Source: Streptomyces sp. NRRL F-5123
Lineage (GTDB): Bacteria > Actinomycetota > Actinomycetes > Streptomycetales > Streptomycetaceae
Assembly (NCBI RefSeq): GCF_000721495.1
Contig: NZ_JOHY01000048.1
Coordinates: 1-62,949 of the forward strand
DNA length: 62,949 nt
Reading direction: 5' to 3'
Position 1 is the first letter of the stretch; every line of letters begins with the position of its first letter. A program made the translations under genes and the position numbers. Shown here piece after piece: positions 49,676-57,024 of this stretch. Below the pieces are notes generated by a model that was given only the letters and a program-made list of their open reading frames with translations, had not been told where the DNA came from and did not search any database.

Positions 49676-49970
49676 TAGGCCGCACGGTTCCGGGGCCCGC
49701 TTTGACCAGCAAGGTCAGCACGTGTACGGGCCTCAGTACAACGCCGACGAGATCAGAATCAACCAGGCGGACCCGCAGTCGATTGCCGACGGGCTGGCCC
49801 GGGACCGGCAGCAACGGAAAGCCCAGCAGGACGCGCTCCGGCAGCGGGACATCCAGGCGTACAACGCTGCTGGCCAGAACGCGATGAAGTGGACGTGGCG
49901 GCTCCTCGGCTTCTCCCTTGTCGTTTTCTTCCTCTACGCGATCATCCAAGGTGTTGTGAGCGGCAACTAG
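49668..49970 (+). CDS. Membrane protein with matching N-terminal motif
   Basis: 100 residues, GTG start. FDQQGQHVYGPQYNADEIRI near the N-terminus is the sister of the motif in the preceding gene. A charged coiled stretch (SIADGLARDRQQRKAQQDAL) and a single C-terminal membrane helix (WTWRLLGFSLVVFFLYAIIQ) follow. A motif shared by one soluble and one membrane-bound product, encoded together, suggests co-assembly at the membrane. Confidence 0.65.
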   Translation: MADRPHGSGARFDQQGQHVYGPQYNADEIRINQADPQSIADGLARDRQQRKAQQDALRQRDIQAYNAAGQNAMKWTWRLLGFSLVVFFLYAIIQGVVSGN

Positions 49971-50004
49971 CACCTACAGCACAGCGCGCCACAGTCGTGC
50001 GATG

Positions 50005-50043
50005 GCGCCCCTTCCCGACCTCCAAGCTGCCGGGAAGGGGCGC
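50005..50043 (+). terminator. Terminator after the 49668 gene
   Basis: GCGCCCCTTCCC (50005-50016) pairs exactly with GGGAAGGGGCGC (50032-50043), 34 bp after the stop codon of the membrane protein gene. Confidence 0.8.
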
Positions 50044-50096
50044 TGCCATGCCTGACCTGCCGGATCCAGGCCAGGGTGAGGTAGATCTGGGTGCCA

Positions 50097-50152
50097 GCCT
50101 CTGTCCACAGGGCGGTCGCCGCACCGTACGGGCATGACGACACACGACGAAC
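50097..50152 (+). repeat. Duplicate of the tpg2 upstream/start region
   Basis: CTCTGTCCACAGG-n2-GGTCGCCGCACCGTACGG, then GCATGACGA and CACGA, is nearly identical to 59283-59342, which leads into the second tpg gene. Here the ATG at 50134 opens only a short unrelated frame. It looks like a promoter copy left behind by duplication or loss of a tpg gene. Confidence 0.65.
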
Positions 50153-50226
50153 TGCAGCCAGCAGCGCCCGTCCGGCGGCAGTCACTGAATCAGAGCAGCG
50201 GCGCCTCAGGGCGGATCCGTAACCGT

Positions 50227-50254
50227 CCCGTACGTCAACCAGGTGACGTACGGG
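50227..50254. promoter_or_regulatory. CCCGTACGTCA inverted repeat
   Basis: CCCGTACGTCA (50227-50237) and TGACGTACGGG (50244-50254) are perfectly complementary around six bases. It is either a hairpin or an operator for the operon beginning at 50438. Confidence 0.6.
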
Positions 50255-50437
50255 CCCTTCCCGCCGCATTCCGGGCCGCCGACCAGCAGCCCCGCGGTGC
50301 ACTGTTGATCCGTCCTTGACAATGCGCCTGTAATCACGCGGCGTGCGGCGTAGATTGCCACACGTGATCGCGTGGGGGACTGGCCTGACCAGCAGCCGCA
50401 CGCAGGCGACCCCCAACTCCCGCTGGCGAGGACGGCG

Positions 50438-51154
50438 ATGACGGACGGCAAGAGCGGTGACGAGTGGTGGCGGACATCTGCGCCGCCGCCTCCCCCGAGC
50501 ACACCACCGCGGATTCCCCGGCCGCGCACGGACCCGCCGCCGGCCGCGGCTGCCGCCGATGCGGACGGCGGCGGCGACCCGGGTGCGGGCGCCGGGCCCG
50601 GCGCCCACGGCGGCGATGGTGCGCCGCCGTGGCAGGACGGCGACGGTTACGGGCCGCCGGGCGTGCAGGACGTGTTCTCCGCGGCGCACGAGGTTGGCGC
50701 GCACATCGGGGAGACGATCGCGGCCCGGCTGCCGGACCCGTACGCTGCGGCCGCCAAGCGGGGGCTGGACCTGCGGTGGCTGCTGCTGAAGTACAACATC
50801 CCCGGGATTTTGATCGCGCTGCTGGTGACGTGGCGCGGGCACAGCGGCGTGAGCCGGATGATCCGCAGCATCCGGTCGGACGGGCTGTTCGCGCCGCTCG
50901 GCGTCGTCGTCTTCTTCGGGTTGCTGCTGCTGGTTCTGATGATGCTGCCGGTCGGCGCGATGCTCGGCGAGGCGCTCAGCCACCTGGTCACCAGTGTGGT
51001 CCGCGGTCTGGTGCAGCTGGTGCGCCGGGCCTGGGCCACCCCGTACATCGGCTACGTGCTGCGCGTCCTGGTGGCCGCGCTCGTGTGGTCGTTCGTTCTC
51101 GCGGCCGCGTTCCTCGGCGGCCGCGCCTTCATCCACTTCCTGACAGGAGCGTGA
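50438..51154 (+). CDS. Pro-rich membrane protein of the secretion-like operon
   Basis: 238 residues. The first 100 are a Pro/Ala/Gly-rich, soluble linker. Three hydrophobic helices follow at about 125-145 (YNIPGILIALLVT), 160-185 (APLGVVVFFGLLLLVLMMLP) and 210-235 (VLVAALVWSFVLAAAFLGG). The GTGA overlap with the next gene ties it to the operon that also encodes an FtsK-like ATPase, TrbL-like and VirD4-like proteins. Probably a structural subunit of the transfer channel. Confidence 0.7.
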   Translation: MTDGKSGDEWWRTSAPPPPPSTPPRIPRPRTDPPPAAAAADADGGGDPGAGAGPGAHGGDGAPPWQDGDGYGPPGVQDVFSAAHEVGAHIGETIAARLPDPYAAAAKRGLDLRWLLLKYNIPGILIALLVTWRGHSGVSRMIRSIRSDGLFAPLGVVVFFGLLLLVLMMLPVGAMLGEALSHLVTSVVRGLVQLVRRAWATPYIGYVLRVLVAALVWSFVLAAAFLGGRAFIHFLTGA

Positions 51155-51657
51155 ACGTGAACGACGTGGGAGCCGGCGCCGGGGGCGTCGGCGCGGTGGT
51201 CCTCGGCCTGGTGCTGCTCTTCTACCAGATCGGCCGGTGGAGGGGCGGCGACCCGACCCCGAAGGTGCACTTCTTCGCCGGGGTCGCTCTGGCCGCGCTG
51301 CTCTTCCTCGGCGGCGGCCTGCTCGGTGTGGTGGGCGGGAGCGCGGCGGCGTTCGGCGACGGCATCGGCAGCTACGCCCTGGAGAGCAGCACGGGGCAGG
51401 TCGCGAAGGCCGGCGCCATGGGCCCGGTCACCGGAGGGGAGAAGGTCGCCGTCGGCGGCGCGGTCGCGGGGCTGTGCCTGCTCGCTCTCTACCTCGGGCT
51501 GATCAAGTCCGGGAGGGCGGACCTGAAGGAGCCGGTGCTGCGCGGCGCGGGCGTCGGCGTGTTCCTCGGCGCATCGGCCGGGTTGGTGGGGATGGCTCTC
51601 GGGCTGATCCGCACCTCCGGCAACTCGGTCGGCAACATCCTGATCCACACGATCTGA
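51151..51657 (+). CDS. Multi-span membrane protein of the secretion-like operon
   Basis: 168 residues from a GTG in a 4-bp overlap. Four hydrophobic helices: VGAVVLGLVLLFYQIGRW, FFAGVALAALLFLGGGLLGV, VAVGGAVAGLCLLALYLGLI and VGVFLGASAGLVGMALGLI. No catalytic motif. Composition resembles small VirB2/VirB3-type or pore subunits, but no family can be named. Second gene of the transfer operon. Confidence 0.7.
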   Translation: MNVNDVGAGAGGVGAVVLGLVLLFYQIGRWRGGDPTPKVHFFAGVALAALLFLGGGLLGVVGGSAAAFGDGIGSYALESSTGQVAKAGAMGPVTGGEKVAVGGAVAGLCLLALYLGLIKSGRADLKEPVLRGAGVGVFLGASAGLVGMALGLIRTSGNSVGNILIHTI

Positions 51658-51690
51658 GCGGCACGAGAACAGCAGGGGAGGGGCGAGGGG

Positions 51691-53769
51691 ATGGCCGGGC
51701 GGGTCGGCGCGGGGGCGCGGCATCTGCGGGAGGAGTGGGGCCGGTGGTGGCGGGCGGAGGACCTGACCGACACCCACATCGCCCACAAGATCCTCAATGA
51801 CCAGTACCGCATGTGGCGGGCGCAGCGGCAGCGGCTGAACGCCGACGTCACGAGCAATATCAAGCTGTTGAAGGACCAGCAGCGGATGCAGACGTACGCG
51901 CAGATGCAGCGGATGCAGATGATGAAGCGCAGCGCTGCCCGGGGCGGGTACGGCGGCTACGGGTACTACGGCGGGATGGGCGGCGGGGCGTCGCCGATCA
52001 TCAGTTACCGGATGATGCAGTGGGCGCAGCTGCAGATGAGGGTCGGGCAGCAGGAGTTCCGGCACCTCGAGGTGACCGACTCGATGCTCCAGGTCGGGTA
52101 CGGGCAGGTGCGGCGGACCCGGCGCCGTGCGGCGCTGGCGTGGATGGCGGGGCTGGCTGCGGTGTGGGTCGGCCTGTGGTGGGTGTCCGCGCTGGCCGTG
52201 CTCGCCGTGACCGCTGCGGCCGTCGTGCTGTTCGTCTTCGCGTCCGCGGTGACCGGTGACCGGCGTACGTACCGGCGCCCGCCGGTGCCGAAGCTGATGT
52301 TCGTGCCGACCAGTGTGCCGGACCACACCGAGCTGGCCGCCGATCCGGAGCCGGAGCCGTTCCCGCTTCGCGAGGCCGGCCGCGACCCGGCCCGCGCCTG
52401 CGAGTCGGTGGTCCTGGCCCTGCGGAAGGAGGGCGCTCGGATCGGCACCGTCAGGACGCCGACCGAAACCGACTGGGGCTGGAACGTGATGCTGGCGCTG
52501 TCCGGCGGCACCCTCGGCGACCTGATCCGGATCCTGCCGAAAGTGGCCGTGACGCTGCGGGTCGGCGACAACCGCCTCCTGGCGCAGCGCAGCGACCCGG
52601 AGGACGCCTCCGCCGTGCTGCTGCGCATCCTGACCTCGGACCCGTTCCGTTCGGCGGCCCCACCACCACACCGGGCGCCACTGTCGGCCACGATCACCTC
52701 CCCGGTCAGCATCGGCAGGTCCATCGACGGCGACGCGACCCCAGTGGTGCTCGCCGGCCAGCACGTGCTGGTCGTCTCCGACTCCGGCGGCGGCAAAAGC
52801 ACCATGGTGCGCACCATGGCCGAGTACACCACCGCCTGCCGGGACGCCGTCGCTGTCGACGTCGACCCCACCGGGCGGGGACTCGGGCCGCTCGGGCCGT
52901 GCGCGGCGCTGCGCGCCCTCACCCCGGCCGACGCGGAACGGGTGCTCGAGCGGCTGCTCGCCAAAGCCAAGCAGCGGATCGCCGACCTCGGTACCACCGA
53001 GGACAACCACCCCGTCAGCCCGACCAGCCCGGCGGTCATCGCGTTCGTCGACGAATGGCCGCAGCTGACCAAGCGCGCGAAGGAGGCCGCGCTCGCCCTG
53101 CTGCGCATCGGCCGCAAGGCGCGGATCACGCTGGTGGTGTGCTCCCAGGACGCAACCGCCGACGTCCTCGGCGATGCGGTCGCCGACGCCTTCGGCGTGC
53201 GGATCATGCTGCCGTGCCGTCAGGCCGACGTGCCGCTCGTGGTCGGTACCGCCGACGCCGTCTCCCGCGGCTGGCTGCCGCACCTGCTCGTACCCTCCCC
53301 CGGCGAGTGGGAGCCGGCCGACGCCGGGAAGTTCTACTGCATCACCCCCCGGCACCGCGACCCGGTCCTGCGCTACTGCCCTCAGGTAACGGCGGCCACC
53401 GCGGCCGCCCTCGCGCGCGAGCGCGCCGCCGCCGGACTGCCACCCCTGGACACCGTCACCGCGACCGGCCCGCACCCCGCCGGCGCCCCCGAGATCGTCC
53501 AGCACCTGCTCGCGATTTTCGCTGCGCAGGGTGACCCCGAGGCGCTGCCCGTGGCCGCGCTCGCCGACCGCCTGGTCGCCGCTGACCCGGCCGTGTGGGG
53601 CCGCTGGGAGGGTCGCGCCGACCGTGTCGCGATGATCGGACGCACCCTCAAAGCCGCGCTGAGGAAGGCCGGGGTGGCAGTGCCGACTGTCCGGCTGGAC
53701 ACCCCAGGGAAGCCGACCGCGTACCGGCTCGCCGACATCCACACCGCCCTCAGGGACCCGGCACCGTGA
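51691..53769 (+). CDS. FtsK-like DNA-translocase ATPase with C-terminal winged helix
   Basis: 692 residues, ATG with GGAGGGGCGAGGGG upstream. Two adjacent membrane helices lie near residues 145-185 (LAWMAGLAAVWVGLWWVSAL). The motor has Walker A SDSGGGKSTMV (about residue 370) and Walker B AVIAFVDEWPQL, with a later LVVCSQDATADVLG sensor strand. The last 90 residues (VQHLLAIFAAQGDPEALPVA to the end) fit the gamma winged-helix domain by which FtsK/TraB proteins read short DNA repeats. The CCTGTC array starts on its stop codon, exactly where TraB-type plasmids keep their recognition repeats. It is likely a second DNA pump. Confidence 0.8.
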   Translation: MAGRVGAGARHLREEWGRWWRAEDLTDTHIAHKILNDQYRMWRAQRQRLNADVTSNIKLLKDQQRMQTYAQMQRMQMMKRSAARGGYGGYGYYGGMGGGASPIISYRMMQWAQLQMRVGQQEFRHLEVTDSMLQVGYGQVRRTRRRAALAWMAGLAAVWVGLWWVSALAVLAVTAAAVVLFVFASAVTGDRRTYRRPPVPKLMFVPTSVPDHTELAADPEPEPFPLREAGRDPARACESVVLALRKEGARIGTVRTPTETDWGWNVMLALSGGTLGDLIRILPKVAVTLRVGDNRLLAQRSDPEDASAVLLRILTSDPFRSAAPPPHRAPLSATITSPVSIGRSIDGDATPVVLAGQHVLVVSDSGGGKSTMVRTMAEYTTACRDAVAVDVDPTGRGLGPLGPCAALRALTPADAERVLERLLAKAKQRIADLGTTEDNHPVSPTSPAVIAFVDEWPQLTKRAKEAALALLRIGRKARITLVVCSQDATADVLGDAVADAFGVRIMLPCRQADVPLVVGTADAVSRGWLPHLLVPSPGEWEPADAGKFYCITPRHRDPVLRYCPQVTAATAAALARERAAAGLPPLDTVTATGPHPAGAPEIVQHLLAIFAAQGDPEALPVAALADRLVAADPAVWGRWEGRADRVAMIGRTLKAALRKAGVAVPTVRLDTPGKPTAYRLADIHTALRDPAP

Positions 53770-53923
53770 CCTGTCCACGGCCTGTCCACAGCCTGTCCCG
53801 ACCTGTCCCCGGCCCGCCGGCGGCCTGTCAGCAGCCCCGCCCGGCGCGCCCGGTGACCTGTCGGCCTGTCCGGCCCGGACAGGCCACCGCCAGGCCCTGA
53901 CCTGCACTGACAGGCCAGACAGG
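53770..53923. repeat. Helically phased CCTGTC repeat array
   Basis: CCTGTC occurs at 53770, 53781, 53792, 53802, 53824, 53857 and 53865, and its complement GACAGG at 53878, 53909 and 53918. The first four copies are 11, 11 and 10 bp apart, one per helical turn. The array occupies most of the gap after the FtsK-like gene. It resembles TraB recognition repeats (clt loci) or a partition-type iteron cluster. Confidence 0.8.
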
Positions 53924-53950
53924 CCAATTTCGACCCCCAGGGAGGGACCC

Positions 53951-54253
53951 ATGGCCGCACAGAATCCCGCTGTACACGCCCGGGTTGCCGCCGACGCTCT
54001 GGCCCGGCTGCTCCGCGACGTCCAGCTCGGCCGCGCCGAGTGGACACCGGTGGCAGCCCGTCAGGCGACCGAGGACCTGACGCGGCTGTGCGAGGCTGCC
54101 GCGACCGCCGTGCAGCAGCTGGCCGCCGCGCACGCCGGACAGGACCGCCCCGGGCCGCACACCACCCAGGAAACGGCCGCGCTGAACGAGGCCGGGCAGC
54201 ACCTGGTCACCGCGGCTACCCGGCTACGGCACGCACGCCGTACGCTGCACTGA
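53951..54253 (+). CDS. Small helical protein (100 aa)
   Basis: MAAQNPAVHARVAADALARL starts an all-helical chain with two long amphipathic helices (AVHARVAADALARLLRDVQL and ALNEAGQHLVTAATRLRHAR). A GGGAGGG site precedes the ATG. It lies directly after the CCTGTC array and before the TrbL-like gene. It may bind the array or act as a chaperone in the transfer operon; not a recognised family. Confidence 0.65.
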   Translation: MAAQNPAVHARVAADALARLLRDVQLGRAEWTPVAARQATEDLTRLCEAAATAVQQLAAAHAGQDRPGPHTTQETAALNEAGQHLVTAATRLRHARRTLH

Positions 54254-54275
54254 GTGACGCAAGGAGGGGGACGTC

Positions 54276-55379
54276 GTGGCTCTGGCCGATGACCCGTGCA
54301 AGGCGGTGGTGGGCGCCGCCGGCGACTACTGCCGCAACGGCAAGACCGGCCCCGGCACCGGCTCGGGCGACGGGGTGCTCGACAGCGTCGACCCGCTGCA
54401 CCAGGTCTCCCAGCAGGTCGCCAACGCCGCCGACTGGACCGCGCGCCACCTCGGCGACGTCGTCCTCAACAGGTCGGCCACCGACTTCACGAACCAGGGT
54501 TTCCTCCAGCAGTACGCGGTCGTCTTCGCCGCCTCCACGATCCTGACGCTGATCTTGTGGCTGCTGGCCGTGGCCAAGCGCGCGGTGCGCGGCGTGCCGA
54601 TGGGCACCGCCCTCGGTGAAGCGGTCGGCTTGCTGTGGGTCGCGGTGATGGCCTGCGCTTTCACCCCGCTGGTCCTCTACACCGTCATCAACGCCGTCGG
54701 CGCCGTCACCGAAGTCATCGCGGGCGCGACAGGCGCCAACCCGAACGGTGTCTTCGGAGAACTCGGCGGCAATCTCAAGAACGGGAAGGTCGGCGGGGGC
54801 CCGATTGTGCTGATCATCGCCTCCGCGCTGACGATCGCGCTGTGCGGAGCGCTGTGGCTGCTGATGGTGCTCCGCGCCCTGAGCCTGTACGTCGGCGCGA
54901 TTCTCGGCGTCGTCGTCTACTCCGGGGCCGTCGACAAGGACATGTGGGGGCACATCCGCCGCTGGGCCAGCCTCATGGTCGGGCTGATCATGATCGAGCC
55001 GATCGTCGTCATCATCCTCGGCCTCGCCTCCGCGCTCGAAAGCTCCGGCGACAACGGCCCGGTGGCCACGGGGCTGGTCATCTCCGCCGCCGCGCTCGGC
55101 GCCGCGATCTTCGTCATCAGCAAGTTCCCCGGCCTCGGCGACTCCATGAAGGCAGCCCGCCTGGTCGGCAAGGCCGCCGGTGGTGCGGCCGGTGCCATCG
55201 CCGGGCCCCGCGCGGCGGCTACGAGCCCCGCCACCGGAGTAGCGGCCGGTATCGCGACGCACGGCGACCGCAGCAGCCGCGTCAACGGCACCGCGCGCCC
55301 GTCCAACCCGGTCACCGGAGGCATCGCCGCCCACGGCGACCGCGCCCCCAAGCCCCCCAAGTCCGAGGACGACAAGTGA
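54276..55379 (+). CDS. TrbL/VirB6-like membrane protein
   Basis: 367 residues, GTG with AGGAGGGGG upstream. After a soluble start with two Cys (DDPCKAVVGAAGDYC) it has six or more hydrophobic helices, for example YAVVFAASTILTLILWLLAV, ALWLLMVLRALSLYVGAILG and WASLMVGLIMIEPIVVIIL. The C-terminal 70 residues are polar and Lys-rich. The long helical bundle and the position beside conjugation ATPases match the TrbL/VirB6 inner-membrane channel proteins of actinobacterial transfer modules. Overlaps the next small gene by 4 bp. Confidence 0.78.
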   Translation: MALADDPCKAVVGAAGDYCRNGKTGPGTGSGDGVLDSVDPLHQVSQQVANAADWTARHLGDVVLNRSATDFTNQGFLQQYAVVFAASTILTLILWLLAVAKRAVRGVPMGTALGEAVGLLWVAVMACAFTPLVLYTVINAVGAVTEVIAGATGANPNGVFGELGGNLKNGKVGGGPIVLIIASALTIALCGALWLLMVLRALSLYVGAILGVVVYSGAVDKDMWGHIRRWASLMVGLIMIEPIVVIILGLASALESSGDNGPVATGLVISAAALGAAIFVISKFPGLGDSMKAARLVGKAAGGAAGAIAGPRAAATSPATGVAAGIATHGDRSSRVNGTARPSNPVTGGIAAHGDRAPKPPKSEDDK

Positions 55380-55588
55380 CCGCGGCGGATCTGCCCGAGC
55401 CCACCCCGGCCGACACCGCCGCCCTCGACCAGCTCGCCGCGCAGTGGCGCGACCTGCCGCCCGACCAGGCCGCAGCCGTGGTGGCCGCCGCCCACGCCCT
55501 GCGTGACAACCCCGGCGAGTCGGCCGCCGCCGACCTGTTCGCCGCGCTGCAGCGGGCCGGGTTCGATACTGCACCCGAACCCGACTGA
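55376..55588 (+). CDS. Small acidic helical protein (70 aa)
   Basis: GTG start in a 4-bp overlap with the TrbL-like gene. VTAADLPEPTPADTAALDQL and a second helix (QAAAVVAAAHALRDN) make a compact helical protein. Last gene of the rightward transfer operon. Function unknown; translation coupling suggests it accompanies the channel protein. Confidence 0.55.
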   Translation: MTAADLPEPTPADTAALDQLAAQWRDLPPDQAAAVVAAAHALRDNPGESAAADLFAALQRAGFDTAPEPD

Positions 55589-55628
55589 GCGGGCTGTCAG
55601 GTCTGCCGTGTTCCGCGGACCCACATTA

Positions 55629-55667
55629 GATTCAACCCCCCGGGGTTGAATCTCCACCCCCTGGGGT
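55629..55667 (+). promoter_or_regulatory. Twin ACCCCCYGGGGT operators
   Basis: A perfect inverted repeat GATTCAACCCC / GGGGTTGAATC (55629-55652) is followed by ACCCC-CT-GGGGT (55656-55667), centres 21 bp apart. Both are directly upstream of TATTTT and the 55702 gene. Probably autoregulatory sites for its helix-turn-helix protein. Confidence 0.65.
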
Positions 55668-55701
55668 GTATTTTCGGTTCATCGCCTACCAAGGAGCCGA
55701 A

Positions 55702-56346
55702 ATGACCACCCAGACCATCAAGTTCGAGGACTACCAGGACGCCGAGACGCACGTCGCCAGGCACGCCCCCACCGCCTGCGAGCTGACCCTCATCACCAGG
55801 CACTGCGACGCCGAGCTTCACACGGTCTGGCTCGACAAGGCCGCGGCCACCGTGTGGCACGCCTGGACGGAGCCCGACTTGGACGCCGACGGTTGGACCC
55901 TCACCGCCGAGCCCGCGTCCGTGGCCCAGTCCTGGATCGAGGACCAGATCGCCCTCGTCCTCGACCGGCTCGCCGACCCCGAAGGGGACGGCTACCACGA
56001 CGCCGGGCCCGGCACGGACGTGGAGGAGGACCTGGCCGTGCTCGCCGAGTACGAGGACGTCCAGCTCGCCGCCCTCATGGCCGTCAGCGACAACAACGAC
56101 CCTGTCGTCGTGGACCGGATCATCCGGGGGAACATCGCCCGCCTGAGCGCGGAGATCGCCCGCCTGTCCCGCCTGCGCGGCGTGAACCTCACGGCCGCCT
56201 ACGGCACCCAGCACGGCGCCGCCGCCAGCGCCGCGCGCGCCCTCGACATCTCCCACACCTCCGCGAGCCGGGCGATGGCCGCCCCCGAGGGCTACGCCGA
56301 GCGGGCCCGCGCCGGGTTTGTGAAGGCCCGCGAGCTGGCCGGCTAA
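55702..56346 (+). CDS. Hypothetical protein with C-terminal helix-turn-helix
   Basis: 214 residues, ATG after AAGGAG. The N-terminal two thirds are acidic (DGYHDAGPGTDVEEDLAVLA). The end (TAAYGTQHGAAASAARALDI, then SHTSASRAMAAPEGYAERAR) has the helix-turn-helix spacing. With a twin-operator promoter upstream, it is most simply an autoregulated DNA-binding protein. It separates the secretion operon from the triple-repeat gene and may control one or both. No named family. Confidence 0.65.
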   Translation: MTTQTIKFEDYQDAETHVARHAPTACELTLITRHCDAELHTVWLDKAAATVWHAWTEPDLDADGWTLTAEPASVAQSWIEDQIALVLDRLADPEGDGYHDAGPGTDVEEDLAVLAEYEDVQLAALMAVSDNNDPVVVDRIIRGNIARLSAEIARLSRLRGVNLTAAYGTQHGAAASAARALDISHTSASRAMAAPEGYAERARAGFVKARELAG

Positions 56347-56414
56347 CCCGGTACGCTGACCACTTCATCGCCCCCAGCGGGGGACCCGCGCATACCTCTG
56401 CCGTCAGGGCTGCG

Positions 56415-56981
56415 ATGACACGTCTTCCCCCCGGCCGCCCGGGCGTCGGCCCGGTAGAGCGCCGTCCCTCGGACATAGACCTGCTGCGTGAGCTGTGGGC
56501 CGACCGGGATCTCACCGTCCCGGAGATCGCCACCAGGCTGGGAATCGCCCGGAGCACGGTGCTCAAGCGCGCCGCCGAGATGCGCCTTACGCCCCGCCGC
56601 CCGTACTCGCGCAACGCCCGCCGGACCGCCGCCGATACGCTCGCCGCCCGGCAGACGGACCAGGCTCGGCTCCGCGAGCTGTGGGCAGACCCCGACCTGC
56701 CGCTCGCGGACATCGCCGACGCGCTCGGGGTCGACCGGCACACCGTCAGGGCGTGGGCATCCGACATCGGCCTCCCACCCGCATCGCGCCCCTCCCGGCC
56801 GAACACCACCAGGTCCACCGCAAAGTCCCGGGCTCAGGCCCGGTTGCGCGAACTGTGGGCGGATGAGTCCCTGACCACCGCGCAGATTGCCCAGGAACTG
56901 GGACTGGCGCGCGGCACGGTCTCCGCCTGGGCCACGCAGATGAAACTGCCCGCGAGAGCCCGGGGCCGGCCACGGGCCTGA
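56415..56981 (+). CDS. Protein with three tandem helix-turn-helix repeats
   Basis: 188 residues built from three copies of L-R-E-L-W-A-D-x-x-L-T-x-x-x-I-A-x-x-L-G followed by (V/I/L)-x-R-x-T-V-x-x-W-A, at about residues 24-60, 83-117 and 142-180. Each resembles a small GcrA/sigma-4-type helix-turn-helix. Basic Arg-rich linkers join them. A three-finger array could bind a long or repeated DNA site, such as iterons or an origin. No such annotated protein is known to me. Starts 68 bp after the preceding gene, without a strong ribosome site. Confidence 0.7.
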   Translation: MTRLPPGRPGVGPVERRPSDIDLLRELWADRDLTVPEIATRLGIARSTVLKRAAEMRLTPRRPYSRNARRTAADTLAARQTDQARLRELWADPDLPLADIADALGVDRHTVRAWASDIGLPPASRPSRPNTTRSTAKSRAQARLRELWADESLTTAQIAQELGLARGTVSAWATQMKLPARARGRPRA

Positions 56982-57024
56982 CACAACCTTCCCGCGACCC
57001 GCCCGACACGGACCGCATAGCCGG

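Larger units (their letters stand above)
49971..50437. other. Intergenic region before the secretion-like operon
   Basis: 467 bp without a credible gene. It holds a terminator (50005-50043), a copy of the tpg2 promoter/start sequence (50097-50152) and an inverted repeat (50227-50254), then the promoter of the rightward operon starting at 50438. Confidence 0.55.

Noticed and set aside
53770..53923. CRISPR array
   Set aside because: The repeat unit is only 6 bp with about 5-bp spacing and inverted copies; no cas genes are present.
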